Source: Sinimarinibacterium arenosum | Lineage (GTDB): Bacteria > Pseudomonadota > Gammaproteobacteria > Nevskiales > Nevskiaceae | Direction: 5' to 3' | DNA length: 64,000 nt | NCBI RefSeq assembly: GCF_005047655.1 | Contig: NZ_SUKF01000001.1 | Location: 608,745-672,744, forward strand | Part shown: one piece after another, positions 38,248 through 47,903 of the stretch | How the letters are laid out: the number at the start of each line of letters is the position of its first letter | Position numbering within the stretch: the stretch's first letter is position 1 | Made by a program: the position numbers and the translations under genes | Notes under the pieces: generated by a model | What the model was told of the DNA's origin: nothing | Database searches by the model: none | Seen by the model: the letters and a program-made list of their open reading frames with translations, nothing else

Positions 38248-41094
38248 ATGCGAGCAGCGCTTTTTTCATTGGGCAAGGCCTGGGTACTGGGACTGACGGC
38301 GCTGACCTTGGTCAGTGGCTGCAGCAGTGGCAGTAGCAGCAACGATTCGGCCCATATCGATCATGTTGCGGTGACGCCCGTCAGTTCGACGATCGAGGCG
38401 GGCGCAACCAAGGCGCTGAGCGCGACGCTGTACTACGCCGATGGCTCGTTCGCGGATATCACCGAACAGGCCAATTGGATCAGCGGTAACCCTGCTGTCG
38501 CCACGGTATCCAACACCGCATCCACTCGCGGAGTTGTGACCGGGGTCAGCGCGGGCGGCACTACCGTGACCGCCTCGTTTGCCGGCTTCAGCGCGACCGC
38601 CGTGGTCAATGTTTCGGGCGTCCTGATCACCCGGCTGGAGGTGACGCCGGTATCGACCACGACCGCACAAGGCACGACGCTGCAATACACGGCGACGGCC
38701 CTGTTCTCCGACTCGTCCACCCAGAATGTCACCGAGTTGGCGACCTGGACTTCCTCGAACTCCAGCGCGGCGACGATCAGCAACACGGCGGGCACGCGTG
38801 GGCGCGTAACGGCGATTGCGCAGGGCACGACGACGGTCACTGCGAGCTATCAGGGCCGAAACAGTTCGGCGGGTCTGACGGTGACGCCGGTGGCGCTGAC
38901 AGAGGTGTACATCACGCCGCTGAATGCAGAGATTCCGAACGGCAGCACGCAGCAGTTCAATCTGATTGGTGTGTTCTCCGATGGCAGCAATCAGGATCTG
39001 ACCGACGATGCCGCGTGGGTCAGCGGCGACATCGACGTGCTGGATGTCAGCAATGCCGACGGCTCCAAGGGCCTCGCGGCAGCGAAGATGGTCGGCGAAA
39101 CCACCATTTCCGCAAGCTTCGATGGCATGACCGGGAGCACCACGGTCACGGTCAATGACGCGGTCATGACCTCGATTCAGATTTCTCCGGCAGACAGCAA
39201 GCTGGCCGCAGGATTTGATCGCCCGTTCACGGCGACCGCCCTGTTCTCCGACAACACGCACCGCGATGTGACCAGCGACGTGATCTGGAGCACTTCCGAC
39301 AGCGCGATTGCAACCATCAGCAACGTTGCCGGCAGTGAAGGCGTCGCCACCGGCGTCGCGCCTGGAATCGTGGGGATCGGTGCGCAGGCGGGTTCGTTGT
39401 ACACCACGGTCGTGATGACGGTGACCAACGCCACGCTGACCGCGATCGGCGTGACTCCGGCTTCAGTGACCCTGCCCAAGGGACTGACCCGGGCTTTGAC
39501 TGCAACGGGCACGTTCTCGGACGGCACGACGCAGGATTTGACCACCCAGGTCTCGTGGAGCAGCAGTGATTCCATGACCGCCAGCGTCAGCAATGCGGAT
39601 GGATCAAAGGGTGTGGTGACGGCCGCTGCACCCGGCGGTCCGGTCGACATCACTGCCACGCGTGACGCGGTCAGCGGTTCCGCCAGTGTCACGGTCACCG
39701 CGGCAGTGGTGCAGGCGATTGCAGTGACTCCGGCCACGGCGACGGCGCCGAAGGGCGAAACGCAGCAGTACACCGCGATGGGAACCTTCACCGATGGATC
39801 GGTGCAGGACATCACCACCTCTGTGACCTGGAGCAGCAGTGCCACCGGGGTCGCGCAGGTCAGCAACGCCGGCGGCAGTGAGGGTCTGGCAACAGCATTG
39901 GAAGTCGGGTCGGCCACGATTCGCGCACTCGACACGGCAACCGACGTCTCAGGTACGGCGACGTTCAATGTCACCGCCGAAGAGCTGGTCAGCATCGATG
40001 TGGCTCCGGCGGCAACGAGTGTGGCCAACGGTCGCAACGCGCAGTTCACCGCGACCGGGACCTACACCGATGGCAGCTCGCGTGATGTGACTTCGCTGGT
40101 GCAGTGGACGTCGGCAGATCAGACGATCGCAACGATCAGCAATGCTGCCGGCGAATCGGGACTTGCGACGGGTACCGGGGAGGGCGTGGTGACGATCACC
40201 GCGACGGCGCCGGGAACGGCGGCGATTTCCGACACGGCCGACCTGACGGTAACCGCGGCGGTGCTTGATTCGGTGACCGTTGCGCCGGTCAATCCCAGCG
40301 TGCCGGCGGGTTTGTCGACCCAACTGACGGCGACCGGACATTACTCGAATGGCACGACCCAGGATCTGACCGATACCGTGACCTGGAGCAGCAGCAATAC
40401 TGCGGTTGCCGAGGTCAGCAACAGTGGCACGAGCAAGGGCTTGGTCTTCGGCAAGGCGGCCGGTAGTGCCACGATCACGGCACTGGATCCGGGCACGATG
40501 AAGTCCGGTTCGCAGCCGCTGACGGTGAGTGCGGCCGTGTTGCAGGGCATCGAGGTGCAGTCCTCGGTCGAGCGCAAGGTGGCGATCGGCTACCACCTGC
40601 AGCATCGTGCGATTGGCGCGTTCAGCGATGGTCAGGAGATCGACATCACCCAGAACGTGGACTGGAGCACGCTGAGTGCGGCAACCGCGACGGTGGGCAA
40701 TTCGGATACCGACAAGGGCCTCGCAGCGGGCGTGACCGCCGGAACCACCACCGTGGTCGCCAATTACGCCGGCAAGACCGGAACGCTGAGCCTGACGGTG
40801 ATCCCCGGAGGCCTGACGTCGATCACCGTTTCGCCGCTCGACGCGACGTTCGGAGTCGGTGACACGCTGCAGTACACCGCGACGGGCAATTTTGACGACG
40901 GCGGCAGCACCTTGGTCCTCGACATCACCCGTGACGCCATCTGGAGTTCGTCGAACACCAGCGTTGCGACGATCTCCAATGCGGATGGTTCGAAAGGCCT
41001 GGCGACAGCGGGAAGCAGTCCCGGCAATACCACGATCACCGCAGCCGCCTCCGGCAAGAACGCTTCGACGACGTTGACCCGCTCGATTTTCTAG
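38248..41094 (+). CDS. Lipoprotein with about ten bacterial Ig-like (Big2) repeats
   Basis: The 948-residue protein starts at ATG 38248 behind GGAGGGG. It has a signal peptide and lipobox LVSGC, a short serine/glycine linker, then about ten Ig-like domains of roughly 85-90 residues. Each begins with a pattern such as LTAIGVTPASVTLPKG, has YTATGTFSDGTTQDLT in the middle and ends around ATISNADGSKGLAT, as in Big2/invasin-type folds. It is probably anchored in the outer membrane and extends outwards as an adhesin or surface stalk. It lacks an obvious C-terminal effector domain. A strong terminator follows. Confidence 0.88.
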   Translation: MRAALFSLGKAWVLGLTALTLVSGCSSGSSSNDSAHIDHVAVTPVSSTIEAGATKALSATLYYADGSFADITEQANWISGNPAVATVSNTASTRGVVTGVSAGGTTVTASFAGFSATAVVNVSGVLITRLEVTPVSTTTAQGTTLQYTATALFSDSSTQNVTELATWTSSNSSAATISNTAGTRGRVTAIAQGTTTVTASYQGRNSSAGLTVTPVALTEVYITPLNAEIPNGSTQQFNLIGVFSDGSNQDLTDDAAWVSGDIDVLDVSNADGSKGLAAAKMVGETTISASFDGMTGSTTVTVNDAVMTSIQISPADSKLAAGFDRPFTATALFSDNTHRDVTSDVIWSTSDSAIATISNVAGSEGVATGVAPGIVGIGAQAGSLYTTVVMTVTNATLTAIGVTPASVTLPKGLTRALTATGTFSDGTTQDLTTQVSWSSSDSMTASVSNADGSKGVVTAAAPGGPVDITATRDAVSGSASVTVTAAVVQAIAVTPATATAPKGETQQYTAMGTFTDGSVQDITTSVTWSSSATGVAQVSNAGGSEGLATALEVGSATIRALDTATDVSGTATFNVTAEELVSIDVAPAATSVANGRNAQFTATGTYTDGSSRDVTSLVQWTSADQTIATISNAAGESGLATGTGEGVVTITATAPGTAAISDTADLTVTAAVLDSVTVAPVNPSVPAGLSTQLTATGHYSNGTTQDLTDTVTWSSSNTAVAEVSNSGTSKGLVFGKAAGSATITALDPGTMKSGSQPLTVSAAVLQGIEVQSSVERKVAIGYHLQHRAIGAFSDGQEIDITQNVDWSTLSAATATVGNSDTDKGLAAGVTAGTTTVVANYAGKTGTLSLTVIPGGLTSITVSPLDATFGVGDTLQYTATGNFDDGGSTLVLDITRDAIWSSSNTSVATISNADGSKGLATAGSSPGNTTITAAASGKNASTTLTRSIF

Positions 41095-41114
41095 TCAGCG
41101 ACAAGCGGTATACC

Positions 41115-41148
41115 GGCCCCGGTCGACTGGCTCGCCCGGGGCCTTTTT
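41115..41148 (+). terminator. Rho-independent terminator after the Ig-like lipoprotein gene
   Basis: GGCCCCGG (41115-41122) pairs with CCGGGGCC (41136-41143) around a 13-nt loop, followed by TTTTT at 41144-41148. It begins 20 nt past the stop codon. Confidence 0.88.
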
Positions 41149-41218
41149 GTGTCTGCCGCGGTCTTCAGATCTGACGGCAGCGGCCGCTGTATCTGCAGAT
41201 ACCCAGAAAGAGACCGCC

Positions 41219-41641
41219 ATGCGGGTGGCAGATACGACGTTGGAGCGGGCGTTGCTGGACTTGTGCAGCGCGAAATTGGCCGTGCCTGAACGAGGCCGTT
41301 CGTTGCACGAGCTGGAGCAGGCGTGGCACCAGACCGGCCTGCGCAACGATGATTTCCGTGATGCGCTGCGGTTGCTGCTGCATCGCGGCCTGTTGGCGCT
41401 GCAGCCGGTCGACGGCAGCAACTACGTCGTGCTGACTGCAGCCGGCTCAGCGCGTCTGCTGGCGGCGGCCTACCGATTGCCCACGGCAGAAGAAGATCTT
41501 GAAGACTTGCGCAGTCTGCGTCAGGCCCGTCGTCGTACCGAAGCTGGGGCGAGGGACTGGAGCGGCGGTGAACGGCGTGCGGATGAGTCTGCTCCGCTTG
41601 TCCACCGTTCGACGCCGAACCATGCCCGCCCGCGCTGCTGA
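41219..41641 (+). CDS. Small winged-helix-like protein of unknown function
   Basis: I do not recognise this 140-residue protein. Residues 1-85 look like a winged-helix fold: helical segments around LERALLDLCSAKLAV, LHELEQAWHQTGL and DFRDALRLLLHRGLLAL, followed by a beta wing VDGSNYVVLTAAGSARLL. The remaining tail is charged, rich in arginine and histidine, and probably disordered. AGAAAGAGA before the ATG serves as a ribosome site. It precedes a REC-EAL gene by 99 bp in the same direction and could regulate it or act with it. Confidence 0.6.
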   Translation: MRVADTTLERALLDLCSAKLAVPERGRSLHELEQAWHQTGLRNDDFRDALRLLLHRGLLALQPVDGSNYVVLTAAGSARLLAAAYRLPTAEEDLEDLRSLRQARRRTEAGARDWSGGERRADESAPLVHRSTPNHARPRC

Positions 41642-41740
41642 CCGCTGTCACGGCACAGCGTCCGGGCGTTACCGTGCGGACAGGGTTCCCACCGTGGTGA
41701 GGCGCCCGCACGTCATCGCTTGTCTACCTGGAGCTTCGCC

Positions 41741-42946
41741 ATGCTAACCACCAATGCTGATCTGACTGCTCTGGTGGTTGATGATTCCCCGTCGATTCGC
41801 GAGTTGGTCAGCGCCATGCTGGAGGACCTCGGCGTCGGGCGGGTGATGCAGGCGGAGGACGGCGTCTCGGCATTTCAGCGGATCGAACAATCAGAATGGC
41901 CGGTGGATCTGTTGTTCTGTGATCTGGCAATGCCCGGTGTCGACGGCGTCGAAACCATGCGGGGACTGGCAACGCGTCGCCTGGAAGCCGGCATTGTGCT
42001 GCTGTCGGGCATGGATCCGAAGCTGATGGCGACCGTGGCGGATATGGCCGAGCAGCTCGGTCTGCGGGTGCTGGGCACCATTTCCAAGCCGTTCCGCCAG
42101 CCGCAGATCGCCGCGATGATCGAGCGTTTTCGTCGCGCGCGCGCGATTCCGTCACGGCGACCGGCGTTGATGATCACGCGCGAGGAGCTGGATGAAGCCC
42201 TGCACTCGGATCGCATCGATGTCTACTACCAACCCAAGATTCGCCTGTCCGATCGCGTCGTCACTGGCGTAGAAGCCCTGGCGCGGATGCATCACCCGGC
42301 TTATGGCGTGATCGAGCCCGATGCCTTCATTCCCTTGGCTGAAGAATCCCCGCAGCGCATCACCAAGCTGACGCTGAGCGTGCTGGAGCGGGCGATCAGC
42401 CAGGCGGGAATCTGGCACCGCAGCGGCCTCGATCTCGGCATGGCGATCAACATGTCGACCCTGGCGATCCGCCGGCTCGATCTTCCCGACATCGTTGAGG
42501 AGATGGCTCAGCGTGCCGGCGTAGCGAACGACCGCATTACCCTGGAGCTGACCGAGAGTCAGGTCATGGGCAGTGCCGAGATTCTGCACATTGTTTCGCG
42601 CTTCCGCCTGCGAGGCTTCAAGCTGTCGATCGATGATTACGGCACCGGACATTCGAGCCTGAAGCGGCTCAAGCGCCTGCCATTCACTGAGCTCAAGATC
42701 GACCGTTCTTTCGTCAATGGTGCGTCCAGTGATGAGGACATGCGCTCGATTCTGGAAACCAGCGTTGACCTCGGCCGACGTCTGCGCATGGATGTCGTCG
42801 CCGAGGGCGTTGAAGCGTGGGTCGACTGGCATCTGCTCGAGGATATGGGCTGTGACGTTGCCCAGGGCTATGTTGCCGCGCGCCCGGTCCCGGCAACCGG
42901 CATTCCTCTGTTCGCTCAGCGCTGGGCGGAGCACCTGCGTCACTGA
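41741..42946 (+). CDS. Response regulator with EAL cyclic-di-GMP phosphodiesterase domain
   Basis: The 401-residue protein has an N-terminal receiver domain (VVDDSPSIREL, phosphoacceptor D61 in LLFCDLAMPGVDG, SKPF lysine) and a C-terminal EAL domain from about residue 150. Catalytic markers are retained: GVEALARMHHP (EAL), AINMS, LELTESQ, IDDYGTGHSSLKRLKRLP, KIDRSFV and VVAEGVE. It should hydrolyse cyclic di-GMP in response to phosphorylation by an unlinked kinase. ATG 41741 has GGAG 7 nt upstream; an in-frame start at 41720 is less likely. Confidence 0.92.
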   Translation: MLTTNADLTALVVDDSPSIRELVSAMLEDLGVGRVMQAEDGVSAFQRIEQSEWPVDLLFCDLAMPGVDGVETMRGLATRRLEAGIVLLSGMDPKLMATVADMAEQLGLRVLGTISKPFRQPQIAAMIERFRRARAIPSRRPALMITREELDEALHSDRIDVYYQPKIRLSDRVVTGVEALARMHHPAYGVIEPDAFIPLAEESPQRITKLTLSVLERAISQAGIWHRSGLDLGMAINMSTLAIRRLDLPDIVEEMAQRAGVANDRITLELTESQVMGSAEILHIVSRFRLRGFKLSIDDYGTGHSSLKRLKRLPFTELKIDRSFVNGASSDEDMRSILETSVDLGRRLRMDVVAEGVEAWVDWHLLEDMGCDVAQGYVAARPVPATGIPLFAQRWAEHLRH

Positions 42947-43146
42947 ACCCCGCGGCACTGAACGTGTGCGCCTGCCGTCCCGATGGCTGTCCTGCGTTCA
43001 CCAAGCGCGGCAGACGCGAGATGCGTGTTGACGACGCGAATGCGGAGCCAGGCATTGGGCGCAGTGCGGCGATGGCGCGACGTCGTGTTTGCTCAGGGAA
43101 GGGACAGGCCGCCATGGCCTGCGCGAAGCCGTGATGGCATCAGCAA

Positions 43147-43170
43147 GGGGCGACGCTCGCGCGTCGCCCC
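43147..43170. terminator. Hairpin downstream of the acyl-CoA dehydrogenase gene
   Basis: GGGGCGACGC (43147-43156) and GCGTCGCCCC (43161-43170) form a perfect 10-bp stem with a TCGC loop, 12 bp beyond the acyl-CoA dehydrogenase stop. No T run follows on either strand, so termination efficiency is uncertain; it could also stabilise the operon 3' end. Confidence 0.55.
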
Positions 43171-43182
43171 GGTGATGACTGA

Positions 43183-44340
43183 CTAGAGAAAGCGGCCGAT
43201 CAACTCTTTCATGATCTCGTTGGTGCCGCCGTAGATCCGCTGGACGCGTGAATCCCGCCACAGGCGCGAGATCGGATACTCGTCCATGTAGCCGTAGCCG
43301 CCATGCAGCTGCAGGCACAGATCGGCGATCTCGAACTGTTTGTCAGTGGTCCAGTACTTGGCCATGGCCGCAGTGACGGCATCGAGTTTCTTGACCAGCA
43401 ACAATTCGGTGCAACGTTCGATCAGCACGCGGCCGAGCGTCGCCTCGGTGCGCGCCTCGGCGAGCTGGAAGCGGGTGTTCTGGAAGTCGATCACGCGCTT
43501 GCCGAACGCCTTGCGGTCCTTGACGTAGGTGGTGGTGATGTCGAGTGCCAGTTCGATCGCCGCAACCGCTGCAATGGCGACGATCAGGCGCTCCTGCGGC
43601 AACTGCTCCATCAGCTGCACGAAGCCCATGCCTTCGCCCGGCCCAAGCAGATTGGATTTGGGCACACGCACGTTCTCGAAGAACAGCTCCGAGGTGTCCT
43701 GGCCGTGCATGCCGATCTTTTCCAGATTGCGTCCGCGGCGGAAGCCGTCGACCTTGTCGGTCTCGACCACGATCAGCGACACCCCCTTGGCTTTCTCCTC
43801 CGGGTTGGTCTTGGCGACGACGATGATCAGGCCCGCCTGCTGGCCGTTGGTGATGAACACCTTCTGGCCGTTGATGATGTAGTCGTCACCATCCGCAATG
43901 GCCGTCGTGCGCACGCTCTGCAGATCGGAGCCTGTGCCGGGCTCGGTCATCGCAATCGCGCTGACCAGTTTGCCCGACGCCAGCTTCGGCAGCCACGCCT
44001 TTTTCTGGGCCTCGGTGCCGTAGTTGAGGATGTAGTGCGCAACGATGCCGTTGTGCAGAGACAGTCCCCAGGCGCTGCAGCCGACCTTGGCCTGTTCCTC
44101 GATCAGGATCTTCTCGAACGCGAAATTGCCGTCGCCACCGCCATACTCGGAGGGAATGCTCGGGCACAGCAGCCCGAGCTCACCGGCCTTGTTCCATAGT
44201 TCGCGATCGACGCAGCCTTGCTCGTCCCAGCGTGTGACGTGAGGCCCGACCTCGGCTTCCATGAAGCGGCGTGCGGTGTCCTGGAACATCCGCAGCTCGT
44301 CGGTCATGTAGGCGCCCTGCGCCAGTAGCTTGTTATGCAT
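43183..44340 (-). CDS. Acyl-CoA dehydrogenase
   Basis: The FAD-dependent enzyme performs the first beta-oxidation step, making trans-2-enoyl-CoA. The 385-residue product has the family signatures AIAMTEPGTGSDLQSV and QLHGGYGYMDEYPISRLWRD, and the catalytic glutamate in RIYGGTNEIMKELI. The start at 44340 ([11 protein letters not shown]) overlaps the preceding gene by 8 nt; an ATG 11 codons inside (MTDELRMF) is an alternative. It is the last gene of the operon thiolase - FadB/J-like - dehydrogenase. The size points to a short/medium-chain-type dehydrogenase rather than the large FadE type. Confidence 0.95.
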   Translation of the reverse strand: MHNKLLAQGAYMTDELRMFQDTARRFMEAEVGPHVTRWDEQGCVDRELWNKAGELGLLCPSIPSEYGGGDGNFAFEKILIEEQAKVGCSAWGLSLHNGIVAHYILNYGTEAQKKAWLPKLASGKLVSAIAMTEPGTGSDLQSVRTTAIADGDDYIINGQKVFITNGQQAGLIIVVAKTNPEEKAKGVSLIVVETDKVDGFRRGRNLEKIGMHGQDTSELFFENVRVPKSNLLGPGEGMGFVQLMEQLPQERLIVAIAAVAAIELALDITTTYVKDRKAFGKRVIDFQNTRFQLAEARTEATLGRVLIERCTELLLVKKLDAVTAAMAKYWTTDKQFEIADLCLQLHGGYGYMDEYPISRLWRDSRVQRIYGGTNEIMKELIGRFL

Positions 44341-46468
44341 TGAATGTGCTCCCTTCCTTCGCCATGCGCACGAGGATGCGTGCCGGCTTGAAGCGCTCGC
44401 CGTATTGCTTCGCCAGCTCCTTCGAGCGCTTGACGAAATTGTCGACGCCGTAGGCATTGATGAACTGCAGGGCGCCACCCTGGAACGGCGCGAAGCCCCA
44501 ACCAAAGATCGAGCCGATGTTGGTGTCGGCGACGGACTCCACCACTTTTTCCTCGTAACACTTCGCCGCTTCGTTTGCCTGCGCAAACATCAGGCGGTCG
44601 ATCAGCTCCTGCTGCGGCAGCTGCTCGGCGAGCGGAAACTGTTCGGTCAGTCCGGACCACAGGTGCTTCTGTCCGCCGGCGGGATAGTCGTAGAAGCCCT
44701 TGCCGGCCTTCTTGCCGGGACGATCGAGCGTCTTGCACATCTTCTCGACCACGGCGACACCGGGGTGCTCGGACATCGTCTTGCCTTCGGCGGCGTAGTC
44801 CTTGCGCGTCTGTTCGAGTACATGCATCGACAGTGACAGCGAGACCTCGTCCTGCACCGCCAGCGGACCGACCGGCATGCCCGCCTGCAGGCCAGCCATT
44901 TCGATGGCACGCGGATGCTGGCCTTCGGCGAGCAGGGTCATGCCTTCCATCGGGTAGGTCGCGAAGCAGCGCGAGGTATAGAAGCCGCGCGCGTCGTTGA
45001 CCACGATCGGGGTCTTCTTGATCTGCTGCACGAAGTCGAAGGCGCGTGCCAGCGTTTCAGGTGCAGTCTTCTTGCCCTTGATGATCTCGACCAGCGGCAT
45101 CTTGTCGACCGGCGAGAAGAAATGCAGGCCGATGAAGTTCCTCGGCCGCACCGAGGCCTGCGCCAGCCCCGTGATCGGCAGCGTTGAGGTATTGGACGCG
45201 AAGATCGCGTTCTTGCCCAACAGGGCTTCGGCCTTCTGTGTGACATCGGCCTTGATTCCGCGGTCCTCGAATACTGCTTCGATGACCAGGTCGCAGCCTT
45301 TCAGATCGGCGTAGTCGGTCGTGGCCTTGATCCTCGCCAGAAACTCATCCTTGCCCTGCGCCGTCATGCGTCCGCGCTTGATCTGCTTGTCGAGCAGTGC
45401 GGCTGAATAGGCCTTGCCCTTGTCGGCGTTGTCCTGGCTGGTATCGAGCAGTACGGTTTCGATGCCGACTTTGGCTGCGGCATAGGCGATGCCGGCGCCC
45501 ATCATGCCGGCGCCGAGGATGCCGAGCTTGCCGACTTTCGAGCGCTCGATGCCGTCCGGCCGCGAGCTGCCCTTGTTGATGCCGCCCAGCTGGAACCACA
45601 GGGTGCCGATCATGTTCTTCGACACTTGCGATACCACGCAGGCGGCGAAGTAGCGGGACTCGACGCGGCAGCCGGTTTCGAAGTCGGTGATGCCGCCTTC
45701 GAAGACACAGGACATGATGTGTGTCAGCGCCGGATAGTTGCCCTGGCTCTTGGCGCTGGCCATCGACGGCGCAATCGCCCACATCTGTACGTTGGCGGGG
45801 CTCTTGGAATCACCGCCAGGCCATTTGAACTTCTTGTCGTCCCACGGCTGCATCGCCTTCGGGTTGGCGACGATCCAGGCGCGCGCCTTGGCCAGCATGT
45901 CGTCGTGGTCGCTGGCCAGTTCATGAATGATGCCGGCCGCCTTGGCTTTCTCCGGATTCAGCTCCTTGCCTTCGAGCATCAGCGGCAATGACGCCTGGAT
46001 GCCGATCAGACGCGGCAGGCGCTGCGTACCGCCGCCGCCGGGCAGCAGGCCGAGCTTGACCTCGGGCAGGCCGATCTTGGTTTTCGGATCGTTGATCGCG
46101 ACGCGGTAGTGGCAGGCCAGAGCGAGTTCCAGGCCGCCGCCCAGCGCCGTGCCATTGAGCGCCGCGACCACCGGGCGACCGCATTTTTCCAGCCGGCGCA
46201 GGAAGGCCTTATAGGCTTCGGCCATCTCGAAGGCCTGCTGCGGATCGGTCATCGCGTAGACCTTCTCGATGTCCGCGCCGGCGAGAAACTCCTTCTTGCC
46301 GGAGGTCAGGATCACGCCGGTCACCGAAGCATCGTTTTCGATCTGAGTGATCGCGTCGCCGAACGGGCCGGTGAGTTCCTCATTGAGTACGTTCATCGAA
46401 CGGCCAGGCATGTCCAGCACCAGCGTGACGATGCCGTCTGCGTCCTTGTTGTATTGCACTGCAGTCAT
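44333..46468 (-). CDS. Multifunctional enoyl-CoA hydratase / 3-hydroxyacyl-CoA dehydrogenase (FadB/FadJ type)
   Basis: The 711-residue protein joins an N-terminal crotonase domain ([48 protein letters not shown]) to an NAD-binding 3-hydroxyacyl-CoA dehydrogenase ([37 protein letters not shown] with the catalytic histidine). It catalyses the second and third steps of beta-oxidation. The first crotonase glutamate region and the oxyanion-hole glycine stretch look intact. It lies 18 bp after the thiolase gene. Naming it fadB or fadJ is not possible from sequence alone. Confidence 0.95.
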   Translation of the reverse strand: MTAVQYNKDADGIVTLVLDMPGRSMNVLNEELTGPFGDAITQIENDASVTGVILTSGKKEFLAGADIEKVYAMTDPQQAFEMAEAYKAFLRRLEKCGRPVVAALNGTALGGGLELALACHYRVAINDPKTKIGLPEVKLGLLPGGGGTQRLPRLIGIQASLPLMLEGKELNPEKAKAAGIIHELASDHDDMLAKARAWIVANPKAMQPWDDKKFKWPGGDSKSPANVQMWAIAPSMASAKSQGNYPALTHIMSCVFEGGITDFETGCRVESRYFAACVVSQVSKNMIGTLWFQLGGINKGSSRPDGIERSKVGKLGILGAGMMGAGIAYAAAKVGIETVLLDTSQDNADKGKAYSAALLDKQIKRGRMTAQGKDEFLARIKATTDYADLKGCDLVIEAVFEDRGIKADVTQKAEALLGKNAIFASNTSTLPITGLAQASVRPRNFIGLHFFSPVDKMPLVEIIKGKKTAPETLARAFDFVQQIKKTPIVVNDARGFYTSRCFATYPMEGMTLLAEGQHPRAIEMAGLQAGMPVGPLAVQDEVSLSLSMHVLEQTRKDYAAEGKTMSEHPGVAVVEKMCKTLDRPGKKAGKGFYDYPAGGQKHLWSGLTEQFPLAEQLPQQELIDRLMFAQANEAAKCYEEKVVESVADTNIGSIFGWGFAPFQGGALQFINAYGVDNFVKRSKELAKQYGERFKPARILVRMAKEGSTFNA

Positions 46469-46486
46469 GTTTGTTCCCGGTTGGCG

Positions 46487-47692
46487 TTAGACGCGTTCGA
46501 TGATGGTGGCGATACCCATGCCGCCGCCGACGCACAGCGAGACCAGGCCGGTCTGCTTGCCGGTGCGTTCGAGTTCGTCGAGCACGGTGCCGAGAATCAT
46601 TGCGCCGGTGGCGCCGAGCGGATGGCCCATCGCAATGGCGCCGCCGTTGACGTTGACCCGATCCATGTCGATCTCAAGATCACGAGCCGCGCGCATGACC
46701 ACGGCAGCAAAGGCTTCGTTGATCTCGAACAGGTCGATGTCCCTGGCGCTCATGCCGGCCTTGGACAGCGCCTTCTTCGAGGCGGGACCGATGCCGGTCA
46801 GCATGATCGTCGGCTCCGAGCCCATGACCGCCGTGGCGCGGATGCGCGCCCGCGGCGTCAGGCCTAGCTTCTTGCCGATTTTCTTGTTGCCGACCAGGAC
46901 CGCGGCGGCACCGTCGACGATGCCGGAGCTGTTGCCGGCGTGGTGCACGTGGTTGATCTTCTCCAGCGTCGTGTACTTGCGCATGATCGTGGCGTCGAAT
47001 GCCATCTGCCCCATCTGCTCGAACGAAGGTTTGAGCTGAGCCAGGCCTTCCAGCGTGGTATCCGCCCGGATGAATTCGTCGTGATCGAGCACGGTGAGAC
47101 CGTTGAGATCCCTGACCGGCACGATCGATTTTCCGAAGCGGCCTTCGGCCCAGGCCCGCGCCGCGCGCTGCTGCGAGCGCAGTGCAAAGGTATCGACGTC
47201 CTGGCGTGAAAAGCCTTCCAGCGTGGCGATGGTGTCGGCGCCGATGCCCTGCGGCGCAAAGCCGGTGATCTGGTTGACTTTCGGGTCCATGGCCCAGGCG
47301 CCGCCGTCGCTGCCCATCGGCCAGCGCGACATGCTCTCGACACCGCCGCCGACGACCAGATCCTCGAAGCCGGACAGAACCTTCATCGCTGCCAGGTTGA
47401 CCGATTCCAGGCCGGACGCGCAGAAGCGCGACTGCGTCACGCCGGCAACCGATTCATCCCAGCCGGCATACAGCACGGCGATGCGCGCCAGATCTGCGCC
47501 CTGTTCGCCGACCGGCGTCACGCAGCCTAGCACCAGATCGTCGACGTACGCGGTGTCCAGGCCATTGCGCTGCTGCAGCGCGTTCAGGCAGGTCGCTACC
47601 AGATGGATCGGCGTGACCTGATGCAGGCTGCCGTCTTTCTTGCCTTTGCCGCGCGGCGTGCGCACGGCGTCGTAGATGAATGCTTCGGCCAT
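46487..47692 (-). CDS. Acetyl-CoA C-acyltransferase (beta-ketothiolase)
   Basis: The thiolase cleaves 3-ketoacyl-CoA, closing the beta-oxidation cycle. The 401-residue protein has the nucleophilic cysteine in [43 protein letters not shown] and the second cysteine in SLCVGGGMG. The start [15 protein letters not shown] at 47692 is the family start; the open frame extends upstream to 47803 without similarity. It is first in its operon and diverges from a TetR gene, which probably represses it. Confidence 0.96.
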   Translation of the reverse strand: MAEAFIYDAVRTPRGKGKKDGSLHQVTPIHLVATCLNALQQRNGLDTAYVDDLVLGCVTPVGEQGADLARIAVLYAGWDESVAGVTQSRFCASGLESVNLAAMKVLSGFEDLVVGGGVESMSRWPMGSDGGAWAMDPKVNQITGFAPQGIGADTIATLEGFSRQDVDTFALRSQQRAARAWAEGRFGKSIVPVRDLNGLTVLDHDEFIRADTTLEGLAQLKPSFEQMGQMAFDATIMRKYTTLEKINHVHHAGNSSGIVDGAAAVLVGNKKIGKKLGLTPRARIRATAVMGSEPTIMLTGIGPASKKALSKAGMSARDIDLFEINEAFAAVVMRAARDLEIDMDRVNVNGGAIAMGHPLGATGAMILGTVLDELERTGKQTGLVSLCVGGGMGIATIIERV

Positions 47693-47726
47693 GGGGCCCT
47701 CGTCAGTTGGGAGTACTTGCGACAGC

Positions 47727-47760
47727 TGGTAAGGTAAATTACCATTCAGCCATCGATGGC
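47727..47760. promoter_or_regulatory. Adjacent palindromes upstream of the beta-oxidation operon
   Basis: TGGTAA-GGTAAA-TTACCA is an inverted repeat at 47727-47744 with a nested GGTAA-A-TTACC, and GCCATCGATGGC at 47749-47760 is a perfect 12-bp palindrome. Both lie 35-70 bp before the thiolase start, where an operator would overlap the promoter. No protein is known to bind them. Confidence 0.5.
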
Positions 47761-47824
47761 ATTGATGCTCGCGGGACGGAGTGCCTGCAGGTGCACCAAA
47801 CACGGGTCCGAGCTTAAGTGAGGC

Positions 47825-47840
47825 TTGATCGAGCGGTCAA
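47825..47840. promoter_or_regulatory. Candidate TetR-family operator
   Basis: TTGATCGAGCGGTCAA matches the symmetric pattern TTGAnCGnnCGnTCAA over 16 bp, a common shape for TetR-family operators. It lies 63 bp before the TetR ATG and 133 bp before the divergent thiolase gene, a position that suits autoregulation and control of the fad operon. Confidence 0.5.
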
Positions 47841-47903
47841 TGCACTACAGAAAGATGTCGAGGTACTTGCAGTAACAGTTATTACACAAATAGGGATGGA
47901 TGC

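Noticed and set aside
42983-43186. 67-codon plus-strand ORF between the REC-EAL and acyl-CoA dehydrogenase genes
   Set aside because: It is arginine-rich without recognisable similarity, has no ribosome site, and runs through the hairpin at 43147-43170.
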